From Paragonimus westermani (lineage: Eukaryota > Platyhelminthes > Trematoda > Plagiorchiida > Troglotrematidae): a stretch of DNA of 64,000 nucleotides. A program made the translations under genes and the position numbers. Where the stretch lies: contig QNGE01001691.1 in NCBI GenBank assembly GCA_008508345.1, forward strand, positions 18,951-82,950, read 5' to 3'. Positions 1 to 11,540 of the stretch are shown one piece after another (position 1 is the first letter of the stretch; the number at the start of each line of letters is the position of its first letter). The notes under the pieces were generated by a model. It saw only the letters and a list, made by a program, of their open reading frames with translations. It was not told where the DNA came from and ran no database searches.

Positions 1-3000
1 GTTTTCCGACCCATCTTCTCACCCTGCTTTGGAACAAGTTATTTCGAAAGCAAGGTTACTGGGGTTGAAAAATGGTGACGGCTAGCCCACGCCACAAGAA
101 CGCAAAAAGAATGGATGCTTTAGCTTTTGTGAGCATTCACCGTAGCTCCTTTGGATTCATAACTGGTGAAAACGTTCCTCAATTACTACAATGCCGGCCG
201 CCTAGCCAGTAAGAGTCTCTTAGTAGCTCGGCCACATGGGTGTTGGTGGAAAATGTTGCATCTCTTCAGGCGCCTGTGCTTTCTGGGTGCCCTCGGTAGA
301 CGAATGTGTAAAGGAGAAACGAGCTGAGTTACGTCAACCGGACTTCTTGGTGGCATACCACTTGGTAATTTCGTTATAGTTGAAAGTGATGCAGGAGTTG
401 TTGAGGATTTTTCGCATTACCCCGTTAAGTCCAAGGCTTTTGCCAGACAGGAGGTTCAGCGTCCGGTTACGAGTTGCTCGAACAAGCTCCCTTTTGATCA
501 CAATCATGGATCCAGACGAGATGAGGTTTTGGATCAATCCTAATACCCATATTAGTCATTAATCTGGCCTCCAGGCTGCTGCCTGGAAATTCAAAGCAAG
601 TAAATGAAGCTGGAACGGAGATGGCAACCGGATGTCGTCAAACTTCTGGGATCTAAAAGTACAAAATGATGACTTCAAACAAGTTACTCGATGCCTTTTG
701 AGAGCACACAGGGCACACAGGGTCCCATAGAAGCTAACTAGTAGGTTCGCATTCAGTGGCCAGAAATTTTCGTGCTGCAATATACGATGATTGCATGACC
801 CTCATTGGGACAATGCGTGGTCATCATGTGGCGAAAAAGCGTCCAATAATGCACAATCTTTATTGTCTAATACGCTAGTTAGCATGCCATTCGCACGCTT
901 ACTTTCATGAGGTACGATTCCAGACCACAACACCCCCAGGTTTTCGCTCACGCATCATGTGTAATTCTGCTCGGTTTATGTGCGTGATCGGCGTCGTCTA
1001 TCTGGGGGGTTTTCTGCCCGCTATTCTTCGTCCGTTGGTCTGGCTGCGTTGAGCGGTAGCTCGTCCGGCTGCTCTTGTTTTCCTCCATCTATCAACACCG
1101 TCGTCTGATCATAGTCTACGACCGCTCTGCGATCCTTCTGCAAGTGTTGAAGTAATCACGCCTTCAACTTTGTCGTCCCTTCCCTTTTGCCCGCCATATC
1201 TTGCCTGTTGGTCCGATCCAATCGAGCGATGACTCATCCGGTCGCCCCGGCCGTCCCCGATCCGTTTGTTGTAAGGTTTTGGACGTGCCTTCCTCGCGTC
1301 GAGTTATTTTGCCCACACCTCAGGCCTGATTATATACCACAATCTGTTCTAACATGGTTTCTAACCACTGAAAAAGGTGCCGAATTTGTCCACAAAGCCA
1401 CTTGCAATTCGAAATGACAAGCTATGAAAGCCGGAAAAGTCTAAATCTCTTCTCTTTGAAACAGTGAAGATGAGAATGTGCCTTTATTAAAGCACCTTAG
1501 GTTCACAAAGATTACCAGACGCAGCCAGGTAACTGCTCGCCGATAACGGATTTCCCTCAAACCGCACAAAGCATGACAAATTGCGTGCTGAGAACTCGTG
1601 CTATCACCAAGGCTGGTTCATATTATGTCACAGTGTTCACTGCCCAGAACATCTTCGCTCAAATATGGTGTAAGTCACTGAGATCGATCAGTTCAACCCT
1701 TATCGGCTCACGGTGTAACTCATTGTCTTTTAAATACGACTGCAGGGAAATGATATACATGCTCCGATGGCAAAAAGGTGGCTTGCAGCTATAGTGGTTG
1801 AAAGGAAAGGCCAGCAACAAATGTCAATTTAGGGACGAAATTACACATCCTAAATCGTCATGAACTATTTGGATATAGTTGGTGAATTATGTGAGACTTA
1901 TCGATTACAATGCTGATGTGGTAGTCGAACAATCACATATTCGGAAGTGGCTGCCCTACAATTGTTAATTTTTTTATATCTGAACCACATGTGTAGTCTG
2001 AGTTTTCTAACAGTTTAGGTAGACGGTAGTCAGCGAAATGTAATGAGCAGAAGCGGCTGAACCTAACATTATATTATAGCGATTTTCACCTCTGGGGCAT
2101 GAAGGATGGCGTAAATTATGGCAGTTGTACTCTCTCCCCAGTGGGAGCCTTCAGAACATTTAACTGTGTGACATCCTGACCACTTTCAAGAAGAATTTTG
2201 GGGCGTGGTAATTTTTATATGATTTCACAACTGATTCTAGCCAGTTTGGGTGCGAAAATTGATGAAGTGAGTTCACCATGTCACAATTCTTCGGAGGATC
2301 GATTAAGTTCAGTTCTTGTTATCAATGCAGCCTGAAACTCTAATGAACCACTGTGACTGGCGGGGACTTCTCACATCGGCCGAAATTGAATGATGCATTT
2401 TTCGATTTATTATCATTCCGACGATGGTGTTTATTTCGACCTGCGTTGTTGCAACAGTAACGACACCAACCACATTGTGCGCCTAACGACACGTGCTTTA
2501 CCCTCCCCCTTCCAGGTCTCGCGGCGGCTACGTACTAGGACGAGGCGCAAGAAGAACCAACAAAATGAAACAGGGCATAATTGTAAGACGCTTGTTTTGC
2601 TGACTTGTACACCACATAACACACTGCGTTGTCCTGCTCCTGTTTTTGCACGTGTTGCTGAATAAACCTTTCCCACGAATTTGTGCGCTCCAGTGGGTGG
2701 TTGTGAATACAGCTTCCAGATCACCATTTCTGTGACTAACTCTCGTACGACACATTTTCATCACGTGGACATTCTGTCCCCTGCCCAGTGAATTACTGTT
2801 GTTCACGTGAGTTCCCTACTTTGGAATATTCCATTATTATAACTACAACGTCACATTTATCGTTCTACGAATAGCTATGATCCCAATAATTGTTAAGCAG
2901 TTATTCCACCAGCTCCCGATTTCACCTTCAATCAACACTGTGTTTGACGACTGTCTAAATAACAGCACCTGAACTGTACATCTTCGAATGATAATCCAGC

Positions 3001-6000
3001 GGCGGCAAATTTTTCAGGCAGAGGGTCATTAGCGTCAGAGATGCTTTGACTCCGGATAACTGTGTTGCCTAAGGGAATCACTACTTCGCCCGTAAGTACT
3101 TAGGGCTGAAACCGTCTAATCATGGGACATGTGCCGACCATAATGAACAATACCGCTGATAGTCACATCACATCGCTTATTTTTGCTGAGTTCGGCTTTA
3201 TACCTGCCCTTGCTCTAGTCAACCCTCTGATTTGCAAGATCCGCCCTGGAGCCGGGAGCACAATTGGTTCTATGCCTTGCTAGCCTAGGGTACTTTCTAT
3301 ATACAATGTTTTTCCGGTGTCTGCAACATTATACGGAATCAGCGTGCTAATTCTTGATTTTTAATGTCGTGTGATTCCAACAGTGAGAGCAGACTTGGTA
3401 TTGTTCTCTTTGGTCGATACATTCGTTATCCATATTGCCCGCGGTTGACTCGAGGCCCGTAATATTCAGCTGTGCCACACTTTGAAGTTAAGTTAATCGT
3501 CTTTACTATGTTTTTCATAGTGCGAATACAACCAAGGGATTTTCGAACGGGAAAACCATATTTGATCAGTTCAACTCAAATTGTATGCTGATCATTCAGT
3601 CACAATGTCCAATACGACTTATCTGTCGTTATCCGTGATAGCAGCTACGTTCTTCATCACTGTCGTCATTCACTGAGAAAGGGGTGGGCCGGGACTACAG
3701 GTATAACTTTGGTAGACATATGTACAGATCTGAAGTTCAAACCCTTTTACTCAACAGCTAGATGTTCCGAAGTCACCTTTATCAATCGCCCGAAGAGAGT
3801 TTGCCGTCTTATCACAAACAGGGTTCACAAAGCGTACATTATCGAACTGAAAACTTCACACAGCTGACTATATAATAGTGATATCCGTTACTGTGAAAAA
3901 CTGCAGTGCTCTAATTTATGAAATTGGCTTAGTTAGCCCGGGTTTCATTTTTGTATGAATGCCGTGATAGTCATCACCCACTCATACAGTTGTCTGTTAT
4001 TCATCAGTGCATGAATTATGTGATCCCTCAAAGCTTACGTTCCCGAATCCCATCATATTTTTGATAGTCCCTCGAAATGATTTTTTAAAAGAAGATTTCA
4101 ACTCGCTGGATGGCAGTTTGAACCTGGAGCGTTAATCCCGGGGATCGGGCAGACCTTCAGGCTACGCTCAGTCTGCTGATAGGTTAGACTTAAGATAGCC
4201 GTGTCAGTGATGCAGCAAACGCGAATGAATTCTGAGCCCGTTGAACACCCGATTTAGATCTAAGAGGAAGACGACCGCATATGTGAGTTGTCTAGTATAA
4301 GGTACTCAGGTATGAAAAACTTTTGGAGAAACCCAACGTAAGTAAACACCGAGAACCTCGACATTGGATCCACCAAACTCACAAACCCCGAGACTAACAG
4401 CTCAGGTGAACAAATGAAATACAACAGTCACGTGATGGCGGGGCGATAAAGCACAGGTGAAACCAAGACACATAAATGCGATGAAGGGGCAGACAGTGAG
4501 GACTAACAAACTGCGCATAGACAATTAAGTGGTTTCAGTAGTACATCGATAATGGTGTTTGTGGAAGGAGTGACTTGTAGCGCTAAGTTTGAATGGTCGT
4601 GTCAGTCCACGCAAGAAAGGCCCACAGTCAGTACAAGGAATTTAAGAAGGAACAGCCGGCAAGAAGGAACTAAATGTGGGCAGGGAATGTGGCCACCGGA
4701 TTTCTATCAAACATATGACAGCCGTCAAACAGTGAACACAGACAGCTACTTTACCATGGAGCATACTCTCAACAGTTTTGCTAACTGGAGTTATTTAGTG
4801 ACTGCTGATTCGTCGGCAAACTTTCGGATGAACTTCCCATACAAACTCAGGCATGTGTGATAAAAACGAAGGTTGACATAAAAGAACACAATATCTGCCG
4901 GCTTTGTATCCATGCTGCCTTTGTTCTGAGTTTAGACAAACAACAATAATTTCAGTTTCATTAGATTGTCTGCTGGTATCCATGTCGGTTTTGTCTGTTG
5001 TAAATCCGTCCCCTCGCGTGATCTCGCTGCTGGTTTTAACTTCGCTTCTTCCGTAATAGTAGCCACAGAAGCGCACCCCACATTTTCACTGCCTCTTACA
5101 TCCGTTAGCATCACGTGCGCAAACAGTGTATCATTAACTGTAAGAGTCTCCACTGCGTATCTTATAAATGCTGACGCGCTGTATAAAACCTGGTAACGTT
5201 CCATCCTGACTCTTCACAACTTTCACAATATTTTCAGCCCCCGCATTGTTGCATGTATTCACAGTGTTATAGAGATAAGACATGCTGTGTTATCGCGATC
5301 CAGAATATTTCTCAGGCTGAGAATTCTGAATCATTAGCGACGGTAAACAAACTCTGTCTGATTTATCTTCTGCAGATGTTGCGATCAAAGAAGTCAGCGA
5401 ACAATTAAGTGGAGTCTTCTCTAGCGCACAGTCGGAGGATTACTATGATTCGTACTGCTGTAGCTATACCACTTATCTTGAACCCTCACTATGGCTGCGG
5501 TCAATTAAGCTGTACGGGAAAGCTTTGAAGAACACTATATATTCGCAGATAAAGTAAACAAAAAACGGAATCACAACCACCGTAAGACCTCCAGATATTG
5601 TCTCGTTACCCACACCTGTGATCGTAAACAGCAAGAAACATCCCGTCCACGAGATACGTTGGTCCTCGAACAAACCGTCTCACAAGACGCAAAATTCGGG
5701 AAAAGCCAAATTTGTCCATCTCCGGAGACGACAAAATGAACGCGGGTCAGCTGAATGACATTTCGAGATATCACTCAAAAGACACGCTAACTTCCGTTTC
5801 TTCGAATCCATCAGTCTAGCCCCGAATGGACAACCATTGTAGCTGAGGAAACATCCCGAAATTTTTCTAATACAATAAGCCTCCAGTTTTCTAATTGTTT
5901 CTACTATTCAGTATAGCCATCAACACGTCATCATTAGACACGACCTGTTATGGGTCATCGGGAGTCTTGCAAAGTCAGAGACTGGAGGAAAATGACTGAA

Positions 6001-8929
6001 AAAACACGGCTATCCAAGCCACCCCTAAAGTCACGGAAGTTCTACTTACCCTGTTTACACCTGAACTTGAGGAACAGAATTTCCCTTAGAATAGGGCAGT
6101 GGTTACGATGAGCTCCAAAAATATCAAAGAAATCCGGGATTGCCTGTGCCTTCTGAGGTGGTAAGAATTTTCACTCATTCCATTCAGCAATGACACGGTA
6201 GATTCCAGACTACATAATTAGTCCTCATGCAGAAAAGCAATTTCAGCCTACGTCTCATGTATATGACAGCTTGATCGCAGTGATAGTTGCGAATCTGCCC
6301 CCGTAACCACTTTGTCACTGTCAATGGAATTCAGGTTTTGCATCCCGCGAGCAATTGTTTGTCGATTATAATGGTGATGAGACTATTATCGATCCGCAGC
6401 ACTGAGACGCCAGCTTTTCATCTCCAACCCTCTTCTCATGCCAACTCGAACGGAACAAACATGACCTTGACTTCCACCATGACAGGCAATTATCTGTGGA
6501 GCAACTACGGAGTGCAAATTCTGACTTCAAATCCATGTAACCAATTTCGAAAATGCTCAAAATATTTCAAACTTACAGGAGAGCGAACGTTGCTTTTGGA
6601 AAGCCAATGATGACAAGCGCAGCCGAGAAATGAATCTATTGAAAATTTATTGCAGCGCATAGGAAACATGATAAACAAAATTACCTCCTCCAGGTTTCTT
6701 CGGATATCCAGACGTGATCGGGCAAACGCGCCGTTTTGGAACGAGCCCACCATCCCACATGATGTTCCGTCGGTCTCAAAGCAACAGTCAAATGGTTGAT
6801 CGGTGTTCTCACAACCCGACCGTCAATTGGCAGAATGTAGGTAAATTACAACCACTGGCTTTAAAACAATAGTTCATCGACGACTCTATGTTGCTCTTAG
6901 ATAGACATTGAAAAATCCATAATGGGTATAATATCAGTGGTATAGTTCTCAGCGCGTCTATGAACAACACGTTCAGGTGAGCGTGATCAACGTGCGCATT
7001 ATGGAGCGTACAACCTAAACACACACCATATGCAGGATTATTAATTGTACAATACACCGACTTTGTAAAGAAAACAAGGAAACAGACGTGACGACATAGA
7101 AGAAAGCCAGTTTATGAAGACACTTGAGACACATGTTTCTGTAGTGATAATTCCGACAGTCTCCAAACATCAAGGAAAAACTGCGTAGTCACGTACGAAA
7201 GTCTTTTGGTGGCGTGTCTCATAAGCGACTCTTGATCAAAATAGCATCTCTTGGCAAACAAGATCCCTTGTATAGCTGGCTTTTGTCATATCGTGAAAGC
7301 TGCACCCAAGTAGTTAAAATGGAAGAACACTGCCTGGCACCAAATTCAGTGACTGCTGTACGATCCTGGAAAGCCTGTTTAGAATTTTGCCTAGTTTAAC
7401 GTATTTAAATGACGTATGCGTAGTTACTGAATATGACAGGCCATTTCTGTTTGTTGACGACATAAACAGCCGTTGCACTTTCCACCAGCCCAGTAACATC
7501 ACCCTCTGTTCAAAAAACATACGACAGGACCTAGCATTATAGCAATTTTGATGAAAAACATGGCTGACTAAGTTTTCAGTGAGCAAACTGAACATCTTTA
7601 CTTGTGACAGCATATTACCAAGTGATTCTATCTCACTAGACGGTTATAATAATGATACCGCCATTTCCGCCTGGGATCTAGGGAAACGGCATTCGCACTT
7701 CTTTAATTTATCCGAACAAGTATGTTTCAAGGTAACGAAAACTAAAAGGAGAATCGGTTACATCAAAAGAGTTTCAGTCTACTGGATGCAAGGTTGACGC
7801 CTTACAAGTTGTGCCCTGCCTGAAACTCAGTAATGCACATTCATTTACTGCCATCCAGGCAAGTCTGATAGACTTGTGTTGAACAACATTCAACGACCAT
7901 TTGTCAAAAGTTTACTAGGATATTCTCCCCTGTTCTCCTGCTGACAACGCTGCCAAACGCTTGATATTGATCCACTTTGGTTGAGAAGGCTGAATATGGA
8001 CCTGACACTTCTGTATGGACCAATACTTCCGGACGCCATAATCACAGCGTTCACCGTCCACTCACAACACAGCTCCCCATCTGATCTAAGAAATAAAGAT
8101 TCCACCCCACCAGCCTTGCCATCTCGGAAAACGATACGCGCAAACTTCTTCATCATAACATATTTCTATATTTAGAAAAGACTTCCGACTGAAACCGGAG
8201 CCAGTAAAAGTTTTAAAATTGGACTGGACAGTTATCTTATGTTATCAAACACACTATCTATCTTCACACTCTGTGTATCCTCTGACGACTTCTATGGATG
8301 TGGTCGGTGGAACACTTGGCCGTTCACTGCGCACAACGTAGATACCCGTCCCCTTGAGAACAGCTTGCTTGGAACGGTCCATTGGATCTCTATCATTTAC
8401 TCACAGCCCCATCCAACAACTGGTCTACTACAAGCTTACGAAACTCTTGTTAGATCAACATTGCTTCGTTCATATTTGTAACGATTTACGTCTGATCGTT
8501 GAGTTACGCGTAGCCCAAACAAACGGATTCCCAAAATGAGAACAAGATTGGATCCAACAATTTCTACGATACTATTAACGAAGTGCCTGAATAGTTACGA
8601 AAGGCAAACCTCAATCGTTCACAACGATAGCCTCGTACAGCAAAATCAACATGTTCTCAATAGGACCAACAAGGTCAAAGGGGAACCGACACGCCAGCAG
8701 ACCAGGACAAGAATGGCCACTCGCGCCGCGGACATTCAATGACACACTAGTTCAATAAACCAAAATGTGGTGGTTGAGGCAGTAGGAACAAGTGTCAGGT
8801 TAGTGGGGAAAATGAGGAATGCAAACGATGGGAACGAATTTTTTCAGTTCGCTGATCAACAAATTTACAATGTGTTCAGTCGTGTGCACGCACTACCCGG
8901 ATTTCCAGAAAATATGAAATTAGGAGGCG
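1..8929. other. Gene-poor region, no supported gene
   Basis: Only short ORFs occur on both strands, none with recognisable motifs or consistent splicing. The segment at about 940-1400 is richer in C/T and G+C than its surroundings and resembles the leader of some retroelements, but no domain follows it. One tRNA-like box pair is noted at 4.1 kb. Confidence 0.6.
4112..4164 (-). repeat. tRNA-like A/B box pair
   Basis: On the minus strand TAGCCTGAAGG (A-box-like, 4154-4164) precedes CCAGGTTCAAACTG (B-box-like, about 4112-4126) by about 30 bases. This may be a small tRNA-derived SINE relic. The B box has a poor 3' half. Confidence 0.3.
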
Positions 8930-9035
8930 TCAGATCAACAGATGCCCGCTGAGGCTGAGCAAGGAAAACCGTCTGGATCCGGGAACCTTGGGCCGCTGTT
9001 GCAAACCCGTGTACGAATCGCTGAATCGCTGAAAG
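8930..9035 (+). mobile_element. CR1 3' end fragment, about 106 bp
   Basis: Starting at TCAGATCAACAG it parallels 21645-21742 of the intact CR1 copy: GAGCAAGGAAAACCG, GGAACCTTGGGCCG and ACCCGTGTA are shared. It ends in the same AATCGCTG repeats (GAATCGCTGAATCGCTGAA). It is a severely 5'-truncated insertion of the same family. Confidence 0.85.
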
Positions 9036-9195
9036 CACCTATTTGTTAATCCAGGAAAATGACGTTATGTGAGCTATCCCAAAAACATTCACATTCCCTG
9101 GAACCTTTCAAGTCGTTGACTCAGTATCCCGGCTGCCTGGGTAAATCCTGAAGAAATCACCAAATGCCAAACCAAATAGTCGACGGCGTTATACA

Positions 9196-9536
9196 GTTTT
9201 ATTTTCAAGTTGACCATCACTCACATTTGATCGCAGCGTTCGCATTCAGGCAGACATTCCAGCCGGCCTCACAAGCGAGAGTGGTTGAGCGTTCAGATTT
9301 GATAATTCGGTCGTGCCTAATGTGAGGTCAATAGCGCAGTCGTCAACACGGTTGCCTCATGATTGGAATGTCCGGAGTTCAAATCCCGGCAGTGGAAAGG
9401 ATACGCACTACTGACGGGCTCTAATGAGAGCTAAACTCGAGTCCAGTGCTTCTTTTCGAAAGAAGCTGGCTGGAAAGTCTATCTGAATGCGAACGCTGCG
9501 ATCAAATGTGAGTGATGGTCAACTTGCAAATAAAAC
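9196..9536. mobile_element. 341 bp element with 69 bp inverted ends and tRNA-like interior
   Basis: Positions 9196-9264 and 9468-9536 are reverse complements over 69 bases with only about 4 mismatches (core ATCACTCACATTTGATCGCA). Between them lies a possible pol III promoter: A-box-like TAGCGCAGTCG at 9332-9342 and B-box-like GGAGTTCAAATCC at 9374-9386, with CTCATGA (a CAT anticodon context) in between, resembling a decayed tRNA-Met. It could be a MITE, a tRNA-derived SINE with an inverted partial duplication, or a fold-back element. No coding capacity. Confidence 0.75.
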
Positions 9537-9637
9537 AAAATCCCGGACTATTCTTCAGCTATACAGTTTGTTAACAAGAGCAAAAATATTAATACCGCTT
9601 AAAGTCTGTCGAAAGAATGTGATCACTCCGCATTGCC

Positions 9638-9907
9638 TTAAGTAACTTGTAAGATTTCGTTTTTTCTTAATCCCATAAACATCCTCCGTGCGGAGAAGTC
9701 TTCTGCTTCCGGTGGCGCAAGAAACGCTGTCTTAACCGAACTAGCCGCGAGATTTTCAACTTCAACGGTTCCCAGAAATCGGTGTATTCTTGCGCTGAAT
9801 TCCGCCCAATCGTTCGCCGGGTTTTGGAATTTCTCAACCTCCCTCGCCAAAGCCGGTTTATTTGAGCACCCTTCTGACGTTATGTATATCACGTAACGAC
9901 GAAACAC
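9638..9907 (-). CDS. Unrecognised ORF, possibly a retroelement gag fragment
   Basis: The minus-strand frame of 89 codons contains NDWAEFSARIHRFLGTVEVE, then KTAFLAPPEAEDFSARRMF. The W-x-EF-x-x-R pattern followed by a KTAFL block loosely resembles the start of gag proteins of LTR retroelements. No CCHC knuckle or protease is nearby. It could equally be chance. Confidence 0.2.
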   Translation of the reverse strand: MFRRYVIYITSEGCSNKPALAREVEKFQNPANDWAEFSARIHRFLGTVEVENLAASSVKTAFLAPPEAEDFSARRMFMGLRKNEILQVT

Positions 9908-11404
9908 CCTGGAGATGCGTATGGACGAATTTCCCGGAGTGACCTTGAACTATTCGGAACATCGACCCGCAAAATCTTTCAAGAGACAAATTAACGTGCT
10001 ATCACACTTTTTAAACTTAATCTTCACAGCAAGCGAGCTCTCCGCCTTCCGGCTGCGTGCGTCAGATCTTTGTAAACTACAATTGTTTTCTTTCTGATGA
10101 CACCCTTTATGCTAACAAATTTCACGTTTGTGGTACTATATAATTATTTGTCATTTTGTAACACCTGCACTTATCTGCAAGGATCGCGCATATCCCAGCA
10201 TGCTTCCTACATATACGTTGTGAAATATACGATGCTATTTCTATTACCACTGACTTAATCTTCCAGGTCTTGCCCGAAAGGGGTTATATGAAGACGGGAA
10301 AAATAGGCAGCTGAAGAACTTTACTATTATTTGACATAAATGGTTTCGGAAAGACACACAGAAGATTCTGTCAGGATGAGGAGGGATAGAAAGACAACTT
10401 TTGCGGAGAAATGAGCGTACCTTTGGGCAGAACTTCATTATTTGGTCAAAGTCGACGAAATTTCTCAAATCTTGCCAACTATCCAACCGGTGAGGGATTT
10501 TGAATGTCAGGACCTGCTGAGTTTTCTCTCACGTAAGACATATTTGTGAAACCAAGAATGAAAAGCAAAACTGCGTACACCTCAAATGCATTATATACAT
10601 TACAAATGTAGCCGTTGGTATCGGAAGTGATAATGTACATTAACGCGAACATGCGGAAGTGCTCCAAGTACGGCGTAAGCTTGTAAAGTAAGGAGGCCAC
10701 ATAATGAGCACCACACCAGAACGGTTACATATTAATTATTTTGCCCATATACTTCGACACATCACATGAGGATTGTATACGGATGTGCTGTGCAAAACCT
10801 TGGGCATAAAGATGTTGAAGTGTATCCTAACAAAGTGTTCTAGGTTTGACATCCTTGGATTTAATGGTACTGTTTTCCTTCACAATTTGGGAGCTTCAAC
10901 ACGACTTGTTTTCTCTCACAATCTGCTGCTTGTGTTGTGGCCTCATAGGCACTCCTGAAACCGGAAGTTATGACGGACGCCTTAAGGAAAAGTTGCGTCT
11001 GCTGACTGGTGACTCCGGCATCACGCAGCATTCTCCTAAATTATGAGATAGATGTAGCCCAAAGAACCGAGGTATCGCTCGCTTCGCCAAACTGGTATAT
11101 CTCTTTGGAGACGAACATACTAAATATGAGTTATTCTCTAAGAAATTCGGTGCACAGAGGATACATCAGAAAACAGCTTTCCTCAACTGGCTGTGGTACT
11201 ATATCAGTAAAATCCGCGCACCGTAACAACAATAATTTCGGACTTTCTTGCTGAACATCAACCAGTTCACCTCGCAACTTTCACTACCGTGCACCTCAAT
11301 AATTTTCAATGTTCTATGTGTCAAACAGTTTGCGGCTGCCACAAAAAGAAGTTCCTTAATGATTGGTAACAGTTCACTGCGTTGTGCTGGTCTGGAAACA
11401 ATGG

Positions 11405-11540
11405 AAGCCAGGTCTTGAACCGGCACCACTTCCAGAGCTGAACAGCTGGTATTTTGGTTAGCACGCTGCACCAAAATCCTGTTCCTCGAATTCGTGATGA
11501 CCTCATCACACGAAGCCCTTCACAGCCTCAACATGTAATT
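11405..11540 (-). repeat. tRNA-like SINE fragment
   Basis: On the minus strand an A-box-like TGGTGCAGCGTG (within 11456-11473) is followed about 50 bases later by a B-box-like CCGGTTCAAGACC (11411-11423). The upstream part shares a GTTGAGxxTGTGAAGGGC string with 43241-43270, suggesting an interspersed family. No intact cloverleaf was found, so it is not a functional tRNA gene. Confidence 0.4.

Noticed and set aside
2390..2806. Three overlapping ORFs on both strands
   Set aside because: They overlap one another, lack motifs and splice signals, and look like chance frames.
9420..9460. Hammerhead ribozyme-like core (CTAATGAGAGCTAAACTCGA)
   Set aside because: The core has A where the conserved CTGATGA needs G, stem II would be one pair at best, and the flanks do not pair as stem I.
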